64,000 nt of DNA from CBDDBH01 sp965225625 (GTDB taxonomy: Bacteria; Pseudomonadota; Gammaproteobacteria; JADZEE01): NCBI GenBank assembly GCA_965225625.1, contig CBDDBH010000033.1, positions 1 through 64,000 of the forward strand, given 5' to 3'. The position numbers were made by a program, and so were the translations under genes. Of this stretch, positions 18,211 to 28,058 are shown piece by piece (positions within the stretch are counted from its first letter, which is position 1; each line of letters opens with the position of its first letter). Below the pieces are notes generated by a model. It was not told the origin of the DNA, did not search any database, and worked only from the letters and a program-made list of their open reading frames with translations.

Positions 18211-18702
18211 TCAGGCCTGGTGGGCAAAAGCCAAGCGACCGCGATCTCGTGTCCAGATCAATTCGCCGATGATTTTAAAACGCGCCACCGAAATGGCGCC
18301 GCGCTGTCCGCGTTTGCTGCCCCGGGTTTCATTCACTGTGTCTATGATGACCTCCTTGTCTACCGAATAGATTTCGTTGGCTTCGTAATGCTCGTCCATG
18401 AGCACTAGCATGAGTTCGTCCCAATCCTGATCGATGCGTAGCTGTCCCACCCTTTGCCTGCTTCTGCTTTCGCCAAAAATCGCTCGGCCCTTGATTTGGA
18501 TCCGGCGTGCGCTGTCAGCTACGCCGGAAACGGCATCGTAGCCAGACGCACCTTCGGGCGCAGGCGTCATACCGAGCAACGTAATCGCATCGTGCACCGC
18601 CAATTCGCCGGTTACCGGCAAGGCCTTACCCGTCGCCCGCCGGTACTCGGCGGCGAGGCGACGCGCTTCCGTCATCAGCTTGTCGACTGAATAAACGCTC
18701 AC
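18211..18702 (-). CDS. Conserved hypothetical protein, possible nuclease-like fold
   Basis: A 163-residue protein. I start it at the GTG giving VSVYSVDKLMTEARR, because the 47 codons upstream look non-coding. It has a helical N-terminus (RRLAAEYRRATGKALP), then GYDAVSGVADSARRIQIKGRAIF and a beta-rich C-terminus. The spacing of acidic residues with IQIKGR resembles restriction-endonuclease-like folds, but I cannot confirm a catalytic site. It lies just upstream of the helicase in the same direction (20 bp), so it may be part of the repair operon. Confidence 0.65.
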   Translation of the reverse strand: MSVYSVDKLMTEARRLAAEYRRATGKALPVTGELAVHDAITLLGMTPAPEGASGYDAVSGVADSARRIQIKGRAIFGESRSRQRVGQLRIDQDWDELMLVLMDEHYEANEIYSVDKEVIIDTVNETRGSKRGQRGAISVARFKIIGELIWTRDRGRLAFAHQA

Positions 18703-18861
18703 GATTAGCTCAACGTCGCGGTGAAGTCCCGGGCCATTATAGCGGAAACAAGACCTGTCCCACCGGACTGGTTTCTGACTGCAAAGCGTCGTACATTCGT
18801 TCTCCCGTAGCAAGACACCGCTTGGGATAAACCCCACACTCACCCGATCAGGAATTTACAA

Positions 18862-20076
18862 ATGCTTTCATCCTCACACGCGGAGATCCCCTACGGCGCC
18901 TATTGGAGCACGCCGTTCTGCAAGTGGCAGGGAGATTTCGCCCACCTGCACAGTATCGAGTTCGCAGCTCATATCGCCAAGCAAGAACTGGCGGCACGCG
19001 AAATTGCGCCGACCGAGTTCGATTTTGGCGTGCTCGGTATCACAATTCCCCAAAAGGGGACGTTCTGGGGCGCGCCATGGCTGATGGGCTTGATTGGTGC
19101 CGGTGATGTCGCCGGGCCGACAATTTCCCAGGCCTGCGCAACCGGCATTCGCAGTCTTCTCACTGCCGAGCGAGAGGTCACAAGCGGAATGGCTAACGTC
19201 GCGTTAGTGACCGGCGCGGAACGATTGTCCAACGGGCCGCAACTCTATCACCCGGCGCCCGATTCTATGGGTGGCTCGGGTCACAGCGAAAACTGGATTC
19301 TCGATGCGATGTTCGGCGGCGATCCCGAGACGGGTCAGGATATGGTGCAAACCGCAGAAAATGTCGCCAGTCGCTTCGACATTTCGACTGAAGCACAGCA
19401 TGAGTTGGTACTGCGTCGCTTCGAACAATACGGCGACGCACTCGCCGACGATAACGCATTCCACAAGCGTTTTATGACCCTGCCCTTCGACGTGCCAACT
19501 CGAAATTTCAAAAAGATCATGGGAACTATCGACCGCGACCAGGGAGTCTACCTGACCGATCCGGAAAAACTTACAAAACTGAAACCGGTAAAGGAAGGCG
19601 GCACCGTGACCATGGCGGCACAGACTCATCCCGCCGATGGCAACGCCGCTATCGTCGTCACCACCAAAGACAAAGCCCGAGAATTGAGCAAAGATCCTGC
19701 GATCAGCGTGCGCATTTTGGGCTTCGGCCTGGCTCGAGCAGAAAAAGCGTTCATGCCCTATGCACCAGTTCCCGCAGCACGACGCGCCCTTGAAATTGCG
19801 GACCTGTCGATCGCCGATATTGATGCGATTAATACGCACAACCCGTTCGCGGTTAACGACATCGTTTTCGCGAAGGAGACCGGCGCAAATCTAATGACGA
19901 TGAATAACTACGGGTGTTCCTTGATCTTCGGTCATCCGCACGCCGCGACTACCTTGAGGCAGGTAATCGCGTTGATTGAAGAGTTGGTAATCCGTGGCGG
20001 GGGGCGCGGATTGTTTGTCGGCTGCGCCGCTGGGGATTCGGCGATGGCGGTTGTGATCGAGGTGACGGGTAGTTAG
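18862..20076 (+). CDS. Thiolase-family acyltransferase
   Basis: A 404-residue thiolase-fold protein. The acylated cysteine is in ISQACATGIRSLL; the HNPFAVND block (about residue 330) corresponds to the NEAF/His region and GCAAGDSAMAVV to the C-terminal CxG motif. Enzymes of this type cleave or form acyl-CoA bonds (acetyl-CoA acyltransferase). Altered NEAF and CxG motifs place it in a divergent thiolase subgroup, so the substrate is uncertain. It is alone, divergent from the gene at 18702 and convergent with epmA. Confidence 0.85.
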   Translation: MLSSSHAEIPYGAYWSTPFCKWQGDFAHLHSIEFAAHIAKQELAAREIAPTEFDFGVLGITIPQKGTFWGAPWLMGLIGAGDVAGPTISQACATGIRSLLTAEREVTSGMANVALVTGAERLSNGPQLYHPAPDSMGGSGHSENWILDAMFGGDPETGQDMVQTAENVASRFDISTEAQHELVLRRFEQYGDALADDNAFHKRFMTLPFDVPTRNFKKIMGTIDRDQGVYLTDPEKLTKLKPVKEGGTVTMAAQTHPADGNAAIVVTTKDKARELSKDPAISVRILGFGLARAEKAFMPYAPVPAARRALEIADLSIADIDAINTHNPFAVNDIVFAKETGANLMTMNNYGCSLIFGHPHAATTLRQVIALIEELVIRGGGRGLFVGCAAGDSAMAVVIEVTGS

Positions 20077-20105
20077 TTTTATTACCCCTCAGCCCAATCC
20101 CACCG

Positions 20106-21068
20106 TCAACAATTCTCAAACGGAAACGCAATAACGTCAGCAATGCAATCGTAGCCACCAATTTGCATCAGCAGACGATCAATGCCGAGCGCAACGCCCG
20201 ACATCGTCGGCAAGCCGTGATCGAGCGCCGCGAGCAGCCGTTCATCCAGCGACGCTTCGGGCAATCCCGCTTCGCGGCGCAGGCGATTATCGTTTTCGAA
20301 ACGGCGCCGTTGTTCGGCTGCATCAGTCAACTCTTGAAAACCATTGGCGATTTCCAGGCCATCAATGAACAACTCGAAGCGCTCGGCTACGGGCGGCTGA
20401 TCTTCGCGCACGGCCGCTAAAGCGGCCTGGCTTGCGGGGTAGTCGTAGATGAATACGAGTCCCTGCAGACGGGGCGCAATACACTGGCTGAGAATGAGAT
20501 CCAGCAACCCGTCCCATGTTAGACGCTGCGCATTCACCACGAGTTCGCGCTGCTGTACAAAATCTCGCAATGCCGACTCGCTGCTAGCGTGCGGATCGAT
20601 CGCTAGAATCTCACGAAATGCTTGCCCATAGCTGATACGTGCAGCGTCAGTCCAAGTCCCCAACGTCATCACGAGTTCAGCAACTTCGTCCATGAGTTGG
20701 TGATAATCAAAGCCCGGCCGATACCATTCCAGCAATGTGAACTCAGGATTGTGTACGCGCCCCAGTTCCTCGTCGCGAAATGCACGGCCGACCTGGTAAA
20801 TGGGCTCTGACATCGCTGCCAACAACCGCTTCATCGCATACTCAGGGGAGGTTTGCAGGTAAAGCGTCGTGCTGTCCTGTAATGTCGGAGGCGCGGCTTG
20901 GGTCGTTAGGTTATGTATCTGCGGCTCGGTAACGCCGGCGCGCGAGAGTAACGGAGTCTCGACTTCCAACACTGACCGCTGCGCAAAAAACTGACGGATC
21001 TGTTCGAGCATTCTTGCTCTTTGGCGGATTGCTTCGGGTTGCGCGCGGGGTTGCCAGTTGTCGCTCAT
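20106..21068 (-). CDS. epmA: EF-P-(R)-beta-lysyltransferase EpmA
   Basis: A 320-residue lysyl-tRNA-synthetase-like enzyme without the anticodon-binding domain, the hallmark of EpmA (PoxA/GenX). Class II motif 2 is clear (GRAFRDEELGRVHNPEFT), as is motif 3 near the C-terminus (GVALGIDRLLMQIGG). It attaches (R)-beta-lysine to Lys34 of EF-P. The target gene efp and the mutase gene epmB lie 2.5-3 kb away, separated by an acyltransferase pair. Confidence 0.95.
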   Translation of the reverse strand: MSDNWQPRAQPEAIRQRARMLEQIRQFFAQRSVLEVETPLLSRAGVTEPQIHNLTTQAAPPTLQDSTTLYLQTSPEYAMKRLLAAMSEPIYQVGRAFRDEELGRVHNPEFTLLEWYRPGFDYHQLMDEVAELVMTLGTWTDAARISYGQAFREILAIDPHASSESALRDFVQQRELVVNAQRLTWDGLLDLILSQCIAPRLQGLVFIYDYPASQAALAAVREDQPPVAERFELFIDGLEIANGFQELTDAAEQRRRFENDNRLRREAGLPEASLDERLLAALDHGLPTMSGVALGIDRLLMQIGGYDCIADVIAFPFENC

Positions 21069-21085
21069 GTGTTGTCAGCCGTGAT

Positions 21086-22141
21086 TCACCGGCGGACGTG
21101 GGCCACCGTCAGATAGCGGTAGTAGTCTTCCAGATCCTGCTTTTCGGTCAATGCGCGAGCAAGTAGCCGCTCCAGCTCGTGGGCCACGGCGCGCCGATGA
21201 TGGAGCACGTCCCAGTAGTTGGTATCTTCCGTCGTGATTGCAGAGGGCATCATGAAATCGATCACGTGAGTGTGCGGGTATTGTGCGGCAATCTCGACTA
21301 AGCGTCCCTTGCACTCCGAGTATAAAGGCGCCGTCCTGCTCAACATGTAGTGATGATACGGAACGAACAACAATACTTTTTCCGCCGCCTCCGGTGCTCC
21401 CGCAAGTACCTTGTGCATAAGTGCATGCGTGGCAAAATGCCATGACGGATATTGTGCTGTTGGGTACATATCCGGAACCCGATAATCAGCGACAGGCGTG
21501 TAATCGTCGACTGAGTATATTTCCCGGCGCACTTTCACCAGATCATATTCCTGCGGCGTTGGAAGGAAATCACGATAACCGTTACGTTGATATTTCGGCT
21601 CACGCGCACCGAGCAGGAGTTCCGACATGCGAACCGCATTTTCCAGCGCTTTGTCATTGAACAAATACGCCAGATCGTTCCACCGGTTGTCGTCGTACAT
21701 CCACTGCGGAAATGTCCGAAAAGTGTAACGCGGCACGACATCTTTCACCTCGCACCAGCTCACATCGATGCCGAAGATAATGTAACGCGCCCCTGGGTGG
21801 TTGCGATTGAACAGCTTGAAGATCTGCGCTTGTTCATAAGCCGTGGAACCATTCATCGACAAATTCGCAAACTTAGCGCCCAACAATGCATCCAGATGAT
21901 CCGGGTCCACCAATCGGATTGTCGACGTGCCGAATATTGCGCTGTCGAAACGGATATCACGCGCCAGCGCCGGATATGAAAAACGTTGATTGGTATCTAT
22001 GGGCGCGCGCTGGAGAGACGGCGAAAAGGGCACGTTCTGATAGGGGTCCAGAATCAGGATGAACCCGTAGATCAGCCCGCCGAGCAGCACGCTGCTCAGC
22101 AGAAATGTATGGAAAAACCTTCTCCAGGCTGACGCGGTCAT
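21086..22141 (-). CDS. MBOAT-associated periplasmic protein (AlgJ/AlgX-like role)
   Basis: A 351-residue protein starting MTASAWRRFFHTFLL, with one N-terminal membrane segment (about residues 9-31) and a soluble part. GTSTIRLVDPDHL and NLSMNGSTAYEQ resemble SGNH-hydrolase-like blocks I and II, and the C-terminal VLHHRRAVAHEL could hold the catalytic His. Partners of MBOAT acyltransferases commonly look like this and finish O-acylation of a polysaccharide in the periplasm. Its ATG lies 1 bp after the MBOAT stop codon. Assignment rests on context and weak motifs. Confidence 0.7.
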   Translation of the reverse strand: MTASAWRRFFHTFLLSSVLLGGLIYGFILILDPYQNVPFSPSLQRAPIDTNQRFSYPALARDIRFDSAIFGTSTIRLVDPDHLDALLGAKFANLSMNGSTAYEQAQIFKLFNRNHPGARYIIFGIDVSWCEVKDVVPRYTFRTFPQWMYDDNRWNDLAYLFNDKALENAVRMSELLLGAREPKYQRNGYRDFLPTPQEYDLVKVRREIYSVDDYTPVADYRVPDMYPTAQYPSWHFATHALMHKVLAGAPEAAEKVLLFVPYHHYMLSRTAPLYSECKGRLVEIAAQYPHTHVIDFMMPSAITTEDTNYWDVLHHRRAVAHELERLLARALTEKQDLEDYYRYLTVAHVRR

Positions 22142-22142
22142 G

Positions 22143-23525
22143 TCAAAATTGAAAGTAAATGAATTCCAGACTGCGGCCGTAACCAACACGCAATACCACC
22201 GCTACCAACGCCACGGCAGCGGCGATGGCAACGCCGCGTTGCGCGAGCCAGTGACGCTGTGAAATCTCCACATTCGTCAACCCCACCAGGGCGACAACGC
22301 TGCCGATTAACACATACAGCACGTCGTCAGCATCAAGTGGCGCCTCGCTCCAGCCGTGCAGACCCGCCATGGACGCCAGCATCTCGGCCGCGACAGTAAA
22401 ATTCTCGGCGCGAAACAACACCCAACCCGCCACCACAAACAATAACGTCAACAACCACCCGAGCATCGCCGGTAGCTTACCGCCCATGGCCGACCAACTT
22501 CGGCTCACGATGATCGCTATCCCGTGCGCTGCGCCCCAGACGACAAACGTCCAGCCCGCGCCGTGCCACAACCCACACAGCAACATTGTCGTCAGCACCG
22601 TAGCGGCCACAGCGATCGCTCCCTGGCGACTGCCGCCAAGCGGTATGTAGACATAGTCGCGCAAAAAACTCGATAGCGTGATGTGCCAACGCCGCCAGAA
22701 TTCCCGAATATTAACGGCCCGGTACGGGTTGTCGAAATTTATCGGCAACACGAAACCGAACATCAGGGCTAAACCAATAGCCATATCGGAGTAGCTCGAA
22801 AAATCAAAGTACAACTGCAAGGTGTAGGCCAACGATGCGACCCATGCTCCGGCCGCGCTCAGCGTTTCACCGCCCAGCACTGCGTCGAATCCGGCATTCG
22901 CGACGGGTGCCAGTTCATCGGCAAAATACACTTTCTTGACCAGGCCCAAGGTGCACAGCACCGCGCCACGCGACAAACGCTCATGCAGATCAGAACGCAT
23001 CGGCGATTCCTCGAACTGAGGGATCAGCTGATTATGGCGGACGATGGGACCGGCTATGAGTTGCGGAAAGAATGTGACGTACGCTGCATACTCTTGCAAT
23101 TGGTACACAGGCGCGCTGCCGCGCCGTAAATCAACTAGATAGGAGATCTGCTGAAACGTGAAAAAGCTGATGCCCAGCGGCAGAATGAATGCCCACGGTT
23201 CATGCGTCTGACCAACTACCGCAAGTGCCGCCGACGCGAAAAAATCCGCGTATTTGACGACGCCCAGCAGCGCCAGGTTCACGCCGATACCCAGTGCAAT
23301 CGACACACCCAGCCCTCGCTGCTTGAACCATGCAGCGAGTAACCAATTCGCACCGAGCGAGCCGAGCAGTAGGGGTACAAACCGCAGGTCCCAGTACCCG
23401 TAGAACAGCAGCGAGGCGATCAGTAACACGCGCAGACGCCACACCTTGGAACGGCCAACGCAGTAATAGCAACACAGGGTTACCGGTAGGAACAGCAGGA
23501 TGAACAACTGCGAACTGAATAACAT
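22143..23525 (-). CDS. MBOAT-family O-acyltransferase (AlgI-like)
   Basis: A 460-residue polytopic membrane protein of the membrane-bound O-acyltransferase family. The conserved core FDFSSYSDMAIGLALMFG and NIREFWRRWHITLSSFLRDYVYIPLGG (given here in parts) and the catalytic histidine in LCGLWHGAGWTF identify the AlgI/DltB-like group. It passes acyl groups across the membrane to a surface or exported glycan. It forms a two-gene operon with the next gene and sits between efp and epmA. Confidence 0.93.
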   Translation of the reverse strand: MLFSSQLFILLFLPVTLCCYYCVGRSKVWRLRVLLIASLLFYGYWDLRFVPLLLGSLGANWLLAAWFKQRGLGVSIALGIGVNLALLGVVKYADFFASAALAVVGQTHEPWAFILPLGISFFTFQQISYLVDLRRGSAPVYQLQEYAAYVTFFPQLIAGPIVRHNQLIPQFEESPMRSDLHERLSRGAVLCTLGLVKKVYFADELAPVANAGFDAVLGGETLSAAGAWVASLAYTLQLYFDFSSYSDMAIGLALMFGFVLPINFDNPYRAVNIREFWRRWHITLSSFLRDYVYIPLGGSRQGAIAVAATVLTTMLLCGLWHGAGWTFVVWGAAHGIAIIVSRSWSAMGGKLPAMLGWLLTLLFVVAGWVLFRAENFTVAAEMLASMAGLHGWSEAPLDADDVLYVLIGSVVALVGLTNVEISQRHWLAQRGVAIAAAVALVAVVLRVGYGRSLEFIYFQF

Positions 23526-23544
23526 GCGGGCCGGCCCGCCGGGC

Positions 23545-24114
23545 TCACCCTTTCGCGCGGCTGACGTACTCGCCGGTACGCGTGTCGATCTTTAGCATCT
23601 CTCCCTGTTCGATAAACAGTGGAACCTTAACCACAGCTCCGGTTTCCAGGGTGGCGGGCTTAGTGCCGCCGGACGCCGTATCACCGCGCACGCCAGGGTC
23701 GGTGTCGGAAATTTGCAGAATTACAAAATTGGGCGCTGCCACGGAGATCGATTCACCGTTCCACAGCGTGAGCTGGCATGATTCCTCGCCTTTGAGCCAC
23801 TTCGCCGCGTCGCCCATGGCGGCCGCGCCGGTTTCGATCTGCTCATAATTTTCCTGATTCATAAAATGCCAATTCTCGCCATCGCTATAGAGGTATTGCA
23901 TGCTCACCTCCACGACGTCGGCGGCTTCCACTGATTCTCCGGATTTGTAGGTACGCTCGATTACGCGCCCGGATTTGAGATTGCGGACCTTAATGCGGTT
24001 AAATGCCTGTCCTTTACCCGGTTTGACGAATTCATTTTCGATAATGGCGTACGGATCGCCATCCAATATGATCTTTAATCCAAGCTTGAACTGGTTGGTG
24101 CCATACGTTGCCAT
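23545..24114 (-). CDS. efp: Elongation factor P
   Basis: A 189-residue EF-P, which rescues ribosomes stalled at polyproline stretches. Three beta domains are recognisable; the modification loop KPGKGQAF places Lys34 at the tip, the site lysylated by EpmA. The C-terminal signature (TRTGEYVSRA) is complete. It is divergent from epmB, with only 32 bp between the two start codons. Confidence 0.97.
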   Translation of the reverse strand: MATYGTNQFKLGLKIILDGDPYAIIENEFVKPGKGQAFNRIKVRNLKSGRVIERTYKSGESVEAADVVEVSMQYLYSDGENWHFMNQENYEQIETGAAAMGDAAKWLKGEESCQLTLWNGESISVAAPNFVILQISDTDPGVRGDTASGGTKPATLETGAVVKVPLFIEQGEMLKIDTRTGEYVSRAKG

Positions 24115-24127
24115 CGCAGATCCTAAA

Positions 24128-24150
24128 TCATAAAGCCAAATGGCTTATGA
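24128..24150. promoter_or_regulatory. Inverted repeat over the epmB start
   Basis: Imperfect dyad TCATAAAGCCA-AA-TGGCTTATGA between efp and epmB, perfect apart from one extra A in the left arm. The epmB ATG (24147-24149) lies in the right arm, so it could be an operator shared by both genes or an mRNA hairpin that masks the start codon. Confidence 0.45.
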
Positions 24151-25151
24151 TATCGCAAGCGCGCCGCCCAATGCAGCGCCGCTGGCAGCGCTCGCTGCAG
24201 CAGCTTATTACAGAGCCCTCGGAGTTGCTCCAGCAACTGGGCTTGAGCGACCCAAAACTTACCCTCGCCGGCGACGATATAACCGGATTTCCACTGCGCG
24301 TAACTCGCAGCTTCGCAAGTCGTATGCGAAACGGTGACCCCAATGATCCGCTGCTCCGGCAGGTTCTGCCTACCCGAGCAGAATTAGCTTCTCATCCTGG
24401 TTATTACACTGATCCCGTGGGTGATCTGGACGCCCAATCGGTACGCGGTTTGTTGCACAAGTATGAAGGCCGCGCCTTGCTGGTATTGACCGGTGCATGC
24501 GCAATCCATTGCCGATACTGTTTCCGGCGCCATTTTCCGTACTCCGAAATGGCGACCGGACAGCGCCACCTTCGCCAGGCATTGGAGCACATTGCCGCAG
24601 ATACTTCGATAACCGAAGTGATCCTCAGTGGCGGCGATCCGATGATGTTGGATGACGATTATCTGGCGGGCTGTGTCCGTCGCCTTGACTCCATTGCGCA
24701 TCTACAGCGGCTGCGTATTCACACCCGACTGCCGATAGTTCTGCCGGAACGAATTGATGAGCCGTTGTCACAGTGGTTACGGGCGACTCGGCTGCGCTGC
24801 ATCGTCGTTGTGCACGTCAATCACGCTAACGAGATCGATTCGGAAGTTACCGAGGCACTCGAGCGCCTTCGCGCCGCCGGCGCTACGTTACTAAACCAGG
24901 CCGTGTTGCTGCGCGGGGTTAACGATAGCGTTGAGGCGCAGGTGGCACTGAGCACCGCTCTGATGGATGTGGGTGTATTACCTTATTATCTTCATATGCT
25001 GGACCCGGTGCAGGGCGCGGCGCATTTCGACGTGGAGAAATTGGAAGCCATCGCAATAGTCGCTGAATTGCGCAACCGGTTACCCGGCTATCTGGTGCCG
25101 CGGCTGGTGCGCGAAGAAGCTGGAATGCCAGCTAAGACGCCGATAGGTTGA
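24147..25151 (+). CDS. epmB: EF-P-directed lysine 2,3-aminomutase EpmB
   Basis: A 334-residue radical SAM enzyme that converts lysine to (R)-beta-lysine for EF-P modification. The cluster motif CAIHCRYCFRRHFPYSE contains the CxxxCxxC triad. GGDPMMLDDDYL is the expected SAM-binding block, and a PLP-binding region is expected in the C-terminal part. I start it at MISQARRPMQRRW; a longer reading upstream would run into the efp control region. Confidence 0.93.
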   Translation: MISQARRPMQRRWQRSLQQLITEPSELLQQLGLSDPKLTLAGDDITGFPLRVTRSFASRMRNGDPNDPLLRQVLPTRAELASHPGYYTDPVGDLDAQSVRGLLHKYEGRALLVLTGACAIHCRYCFRRHFPYSEMATGQRHLRQALEHIAADTSITEVILSGGDPMMLDDDYLAGCVRRLDSIAHLQRLRIHTRLPIVLPERIDEPLSQWLRATRLRCIVVVHVNHANEIDSEVTEALERLRAAGATLLNQAVLLRGVNDSVEAQVALSTALMDVGVLPYYLHMLDPVQGAAHFDVEKLEAIAIVAELRNRLPGYLVPRLVREEAGMPAKTPIG

Positions 25152-25788
25152 ATCCAGTATCAGGAGATTGCGGTTATTTTTGGCTAATTCGTAAATTACG
25201 CCTCACCCGACCGCCATGGATGGCGGAAGTGCAGGTAATGCACGACTACAGGATGTAGGAGGTACGAGTCCAGGGATGGACGAGGTAGAGCGAAGCAGGA
25301 AGCCAGAGCCGAGGGCGAAGCACGCCTACAGGACGTAGGCGTTAGAACGACGCAGGAGCCAAAGTCGAGGAGCCAGAGCCGACGAGTCCACGGATGGACG
25401 AGGTAGAACGAAGCAGGAGGCCAAAGTCGACGAGTCCACGGATGGACGAGGTAGAACGACGCAGGAGGCCAAAGTCGAGGAGCATTTACCTGCCTGTCCT
25501 TCTCCCGCAAGGGGACAATGGTCCCACGGTTTAGCCCCTCGCCCCTTGCGGGAGCGGGGTTAGTCATTAAGTCCGGCTCGGTGACAAACTCGTGTGCCGC
25601 CTCGACTTGATGCGTCGCCTAAAGTCGCGCTGCCAGCTGCCGATAACCAACTTACCGGAGCGTCTCCCCCTCCCCCGTTAAACAACGTTCTGGTATTCGA
25701 GCCGGCTCACGCCAGCTCCTCTTTATGCATAAATAAATATATTATTTAGATTAGATATATTATGTAATATATTGTTATATAGATAATT
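25152..25788. other. Intergenic repeat-rich then AT-rich stretch
   Basis: The space between epmB and parC (convergent) holds a dispersed repeat cluster (25207-25494), an inverted repeat CTCCCGCAAGGGG ... CCCCTTGCGGGAG (25502-25554), and a very AT-rich block (about 25728-25788) ending at the parC stop. No gene is supported. Confidence 0.6.
25207..25494 (+). repeat. Dispersed GGAT-loop hairpin repeat, copy R1
   Basis: A series of small hairpins, each with a GGAT/GGAC-type loop: ACCGCCATGGATGGCGG, CTACAGGATGTAG, TCCAGGGATGGA, CTACAGGACGTAG, TCCACGGATGGA (twice). They are linked by CGAGGTAGAACGACGCAGGA and ggccaaagtcgaggag. Related copies are at 34652-34784, 37587-37735 and, as one unit, 56959-57000. 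R1 is the longest, with internal duplication. Confidence 0.8.
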
Positions 25789-28038
25789 CTAAACTTCATA
25801 AATTTGTTCAACTCGTTGATACCCGCGCGGCAGCTTGAGACCGCGTCTACCGCGCTCCGCAATGTAATGTTTCAGATCCGCGGGTTTCAACGTGAGGTGG
25901 CGTTGTCCGGCAACGAACCGCAATGAGGCACCCTTTTCGATAACCGCCACACCGATCACCCATTCCTCGTGTTTCGCTACACGAGCAGCTGGAATGTTGA
26001 TTATCTTCTGCCCTTTGCCGCGAGCGAGGCGTGGCAACAACGACAATTCAAACACGAGTAGCCGCCCTTCGGTTGTGACTGCGGCGATCAAATCAGAGTC
26101 AAAATCGTGCACGGAAACCGGTGTCAGCGCAGCGGCCCCTTTTGGCACCGACAGCACCGCCTTGCCGGCTTTGTTCTTAACGTGCAGATCACCCAGCGTG
26201 GCAACAAAGCCGTAACCGGCCTGCGAGGCCAGCAGCACTTCGGTCTCGGGCGCACCTAAAAAAGCCCCGCGGAAGCTGGCGCCGTCAGGCGGCGTCAGAC
26301 GACCCGACAATGGCTCTCCCAATCCGCGCGCGGACGGCAGGGTGTGGGCAGGCAGCGAGTAACAGCGCCCCGTAGAATCGATAAAAACTGCAAGCTGATT
26401 ACTGCGCCCAACCGCCACAGCCAGAAAACCATCGCCGGTTCGATAATTTAATCCGCTGGCATCGACCTCATGTCCTTTAGCCGCACGTACCCAACCCTTC
26501 TCCGAGAGAATGACACTGATCGGATCCGACGGGATCAACGCCGTCTCATCCATGGCCCGGGCCTGCTCGCGCTCCACCAGCGGTGAGCGCCGCTCGTCAC
26601 CGTGCGTCTCCATATCCGCCTGCAGTTCTTTGCGGATCAGTGTTTTCAACCGCTGGCGGGAACCCAGGGTTTGTTGCAGCGATTTTCGCTCCGAAGCAAG
26701 CTCCTTCTGCTCGGTGCGGATCTTGATCTCTTCCAATCGCGCCAGCTGGCGCAACCGCAACTCAAGAATCGCTTCGGCCTGCACGTCACTCAGCTTGAAG
26801 CGCTTCATCAACACAGGTTTGGGCTGCTCCTCTTTGCGGATAATCGCGATAACCTCGTCGATCTTAAGGAATGCAATGAGCAGACCGTCGAGAATATGCA
26901 GACGTTTGGTGACTTTATCGAGCCTGAATTCCAAGCGCCTGCGCACGGTGGTGGTTCGAAATTCAAGCCACTCCTTGAGCAATTCACGCAGATTCTTTAC
27001 CCGCGGCCGGCCATCCAAGCCAATCACGTTCATATTGACCCGGTAGCTGCGCTCCAGATCCGTGGTCGCGAACAGATGACTCATCACCTGATCAACGTCG
27101 ACCCGATTCGACTGAAGCGTAAGTACCAGGCGAGTCGGAGTCTCATGATCTGATTCGTCGCGCAGATCCTCCACCATTGGCAGTTTCTTGGCGTTCATCT
27201 GCTGCGCGATCTGCTCGAGCACTTTCGTCCCCGAGGCCTGAAACGGCAGCGCAGTGATGATGATGTTTCCCCCTTCACGCTCGTAGCGCCCGCGCGCCCT
27301 GATCGAGCCAACGCCGGTCTCGTAGATCTGTCTCAACTCCGCCTTCGGCGTAATGATCTCGGCCGCGGTGGGAAAGTCCGGTCCGCGCACGTCAGCGAGC
27401 AATTGCAATACGGTCGAGCGCGGCTCCTGCAGCAGCCTGATGCAAGCTCGCGTCACCTCGCGGAGATTGTGTGGTGGAATATCGGTTGCCATGCCGACCG
27501 CAATACCGGTCGTACCGTTTAGTAACAGGTTAGGCAGGCGCGCGGGCAGCAGCTTAGGCTCATCGAGGGTCGAGTCGAAATTTGGCACCCAATCGACGGT
27601 GCCCTGCCCCAGTTCGCCGAGCAGGACATCGGCGTACGCGGTTAATTTTGATTCCGTATAGCGCATCGCTGCGAACGATTTGGGATCGTCCAGCGAACCC
27701 CAATTGCCCTGGCCGTCGACCAGCGGGTAGCGGTAGGAAAAAGGTTGGGCCATCAGTACCATAGCTTCGTAGCAAGCCGAGTCACCATGTGGATGGAATT
27801 TTCCGATCACATCGCCGACAGTGCGTGCAGATTTTTTATATTTGTTGCCGGCCTTCAGTCCCAATTCGGACATCGCGTAGACGATACGCCGTTGTACGGG
27901 TTTCAAACCATCACCGATATACGGTAATGCACGATCCAGGATCACGTACATGGAGTAATCCAGATACGCCTGTTCGGTAAAAACGTGCAGCGGCCGGCGC
28001 TCCACGTTGTTGAAATTGAAACTCAATGACTCAGCCAT
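25789..28038 (-). CDS. parC: DNA topoisomerase IV subunit A
   Basis: A 749-residue ParC. The catalytic tyrosine is Tyr127 in AAMRYTESKL. The quinolone-resistance region reads HPHGDSACYEA with Ser87 and Glu91, the residues of the sensitive form. A long central coiled coil and a C-terminal beta-pinwheel region follow. ParC with ParE decatenates daughter chromosomes. It lies 20 bp downstream of parE in the same direction. Confidence 0.97.
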   Translation of the reverse strand: MAESLSFNFNNVERRPLHVFTEQAYLDYSMYVILDRALPYIGDGLKPVQRRIVYAMSELGLKAGNKYKKSARTVGDVIGKFHPHGDSACYEAMVLMAQPFSYRYPLVDGQGNWGSLDDPKSFAAMRYTESKLTAYADVLLGELGQGTVDWVPNFDSTLDEPKLLPARLPNLLLNGTTGIAVGMATDIPPHNLREVTRACIRLLQEPRSTVLQLLADVRGPDFPTAAEIITPKAELRQIYETGVGSIRARGRYEREGGNIIITALPFQASGTKVLEQIAQQMNAKKLPMVEDLRDESDHETPTRLVLTLQSNRVDVDQVMSHLFATTDLERSYRVNMNVIGLDGRPRVKNLRELLKEWLEFRTTTVRRRLEFRLDKVTKRLHILDGLLIAFLKIDEVIAIIRKEEQPKPVLMKRFKLSDVQAEAILELRLRQLARLEEIKIRTEQKELASERKSLQQTLGSRQRLKTLIRKELQADMETHGDERRSPLVEREQARAMDETALIPSDPISVILSEKGWVRAAKGHEVDASGLNYRTGDGFLAVAVGRSNQLAVFIDSTGRCYSLPAHTLPSARGLGEPLSGRLTPPDGASFRGAFLGAPETEVLLASQAGYGFVATLGDLHVKNKAGKAVLSVPKGAAALTPVSVHDFDSDLIAAVTTEGRLLVFELSLLPRLARGKGQKIINIPAARVAKHEEWVIGVAVIEKGASLRFVAGQRHLTLKPADLKHYIAERGRRGLKLPRGYQRVEQIYEV

Positions 28039-28058
28039 GCGTTTGTCCTTGCACAGGA

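Noticed and set aside
25207..25494. CRISPR-like look of repeat cluster R1
   Set aside because: Units are palindromes with variable arms and unequal spacing, without constant repeats and unique spacers, and no cas genes are near.
25196..25567. A minus-strand ORF with repeated WPPASFYLVHPW units
   Set aside because: This is the translation of the dispersed hairpin repeat R1; there is no ribosome-binding site, and R2 and R3 do not keep the frame.
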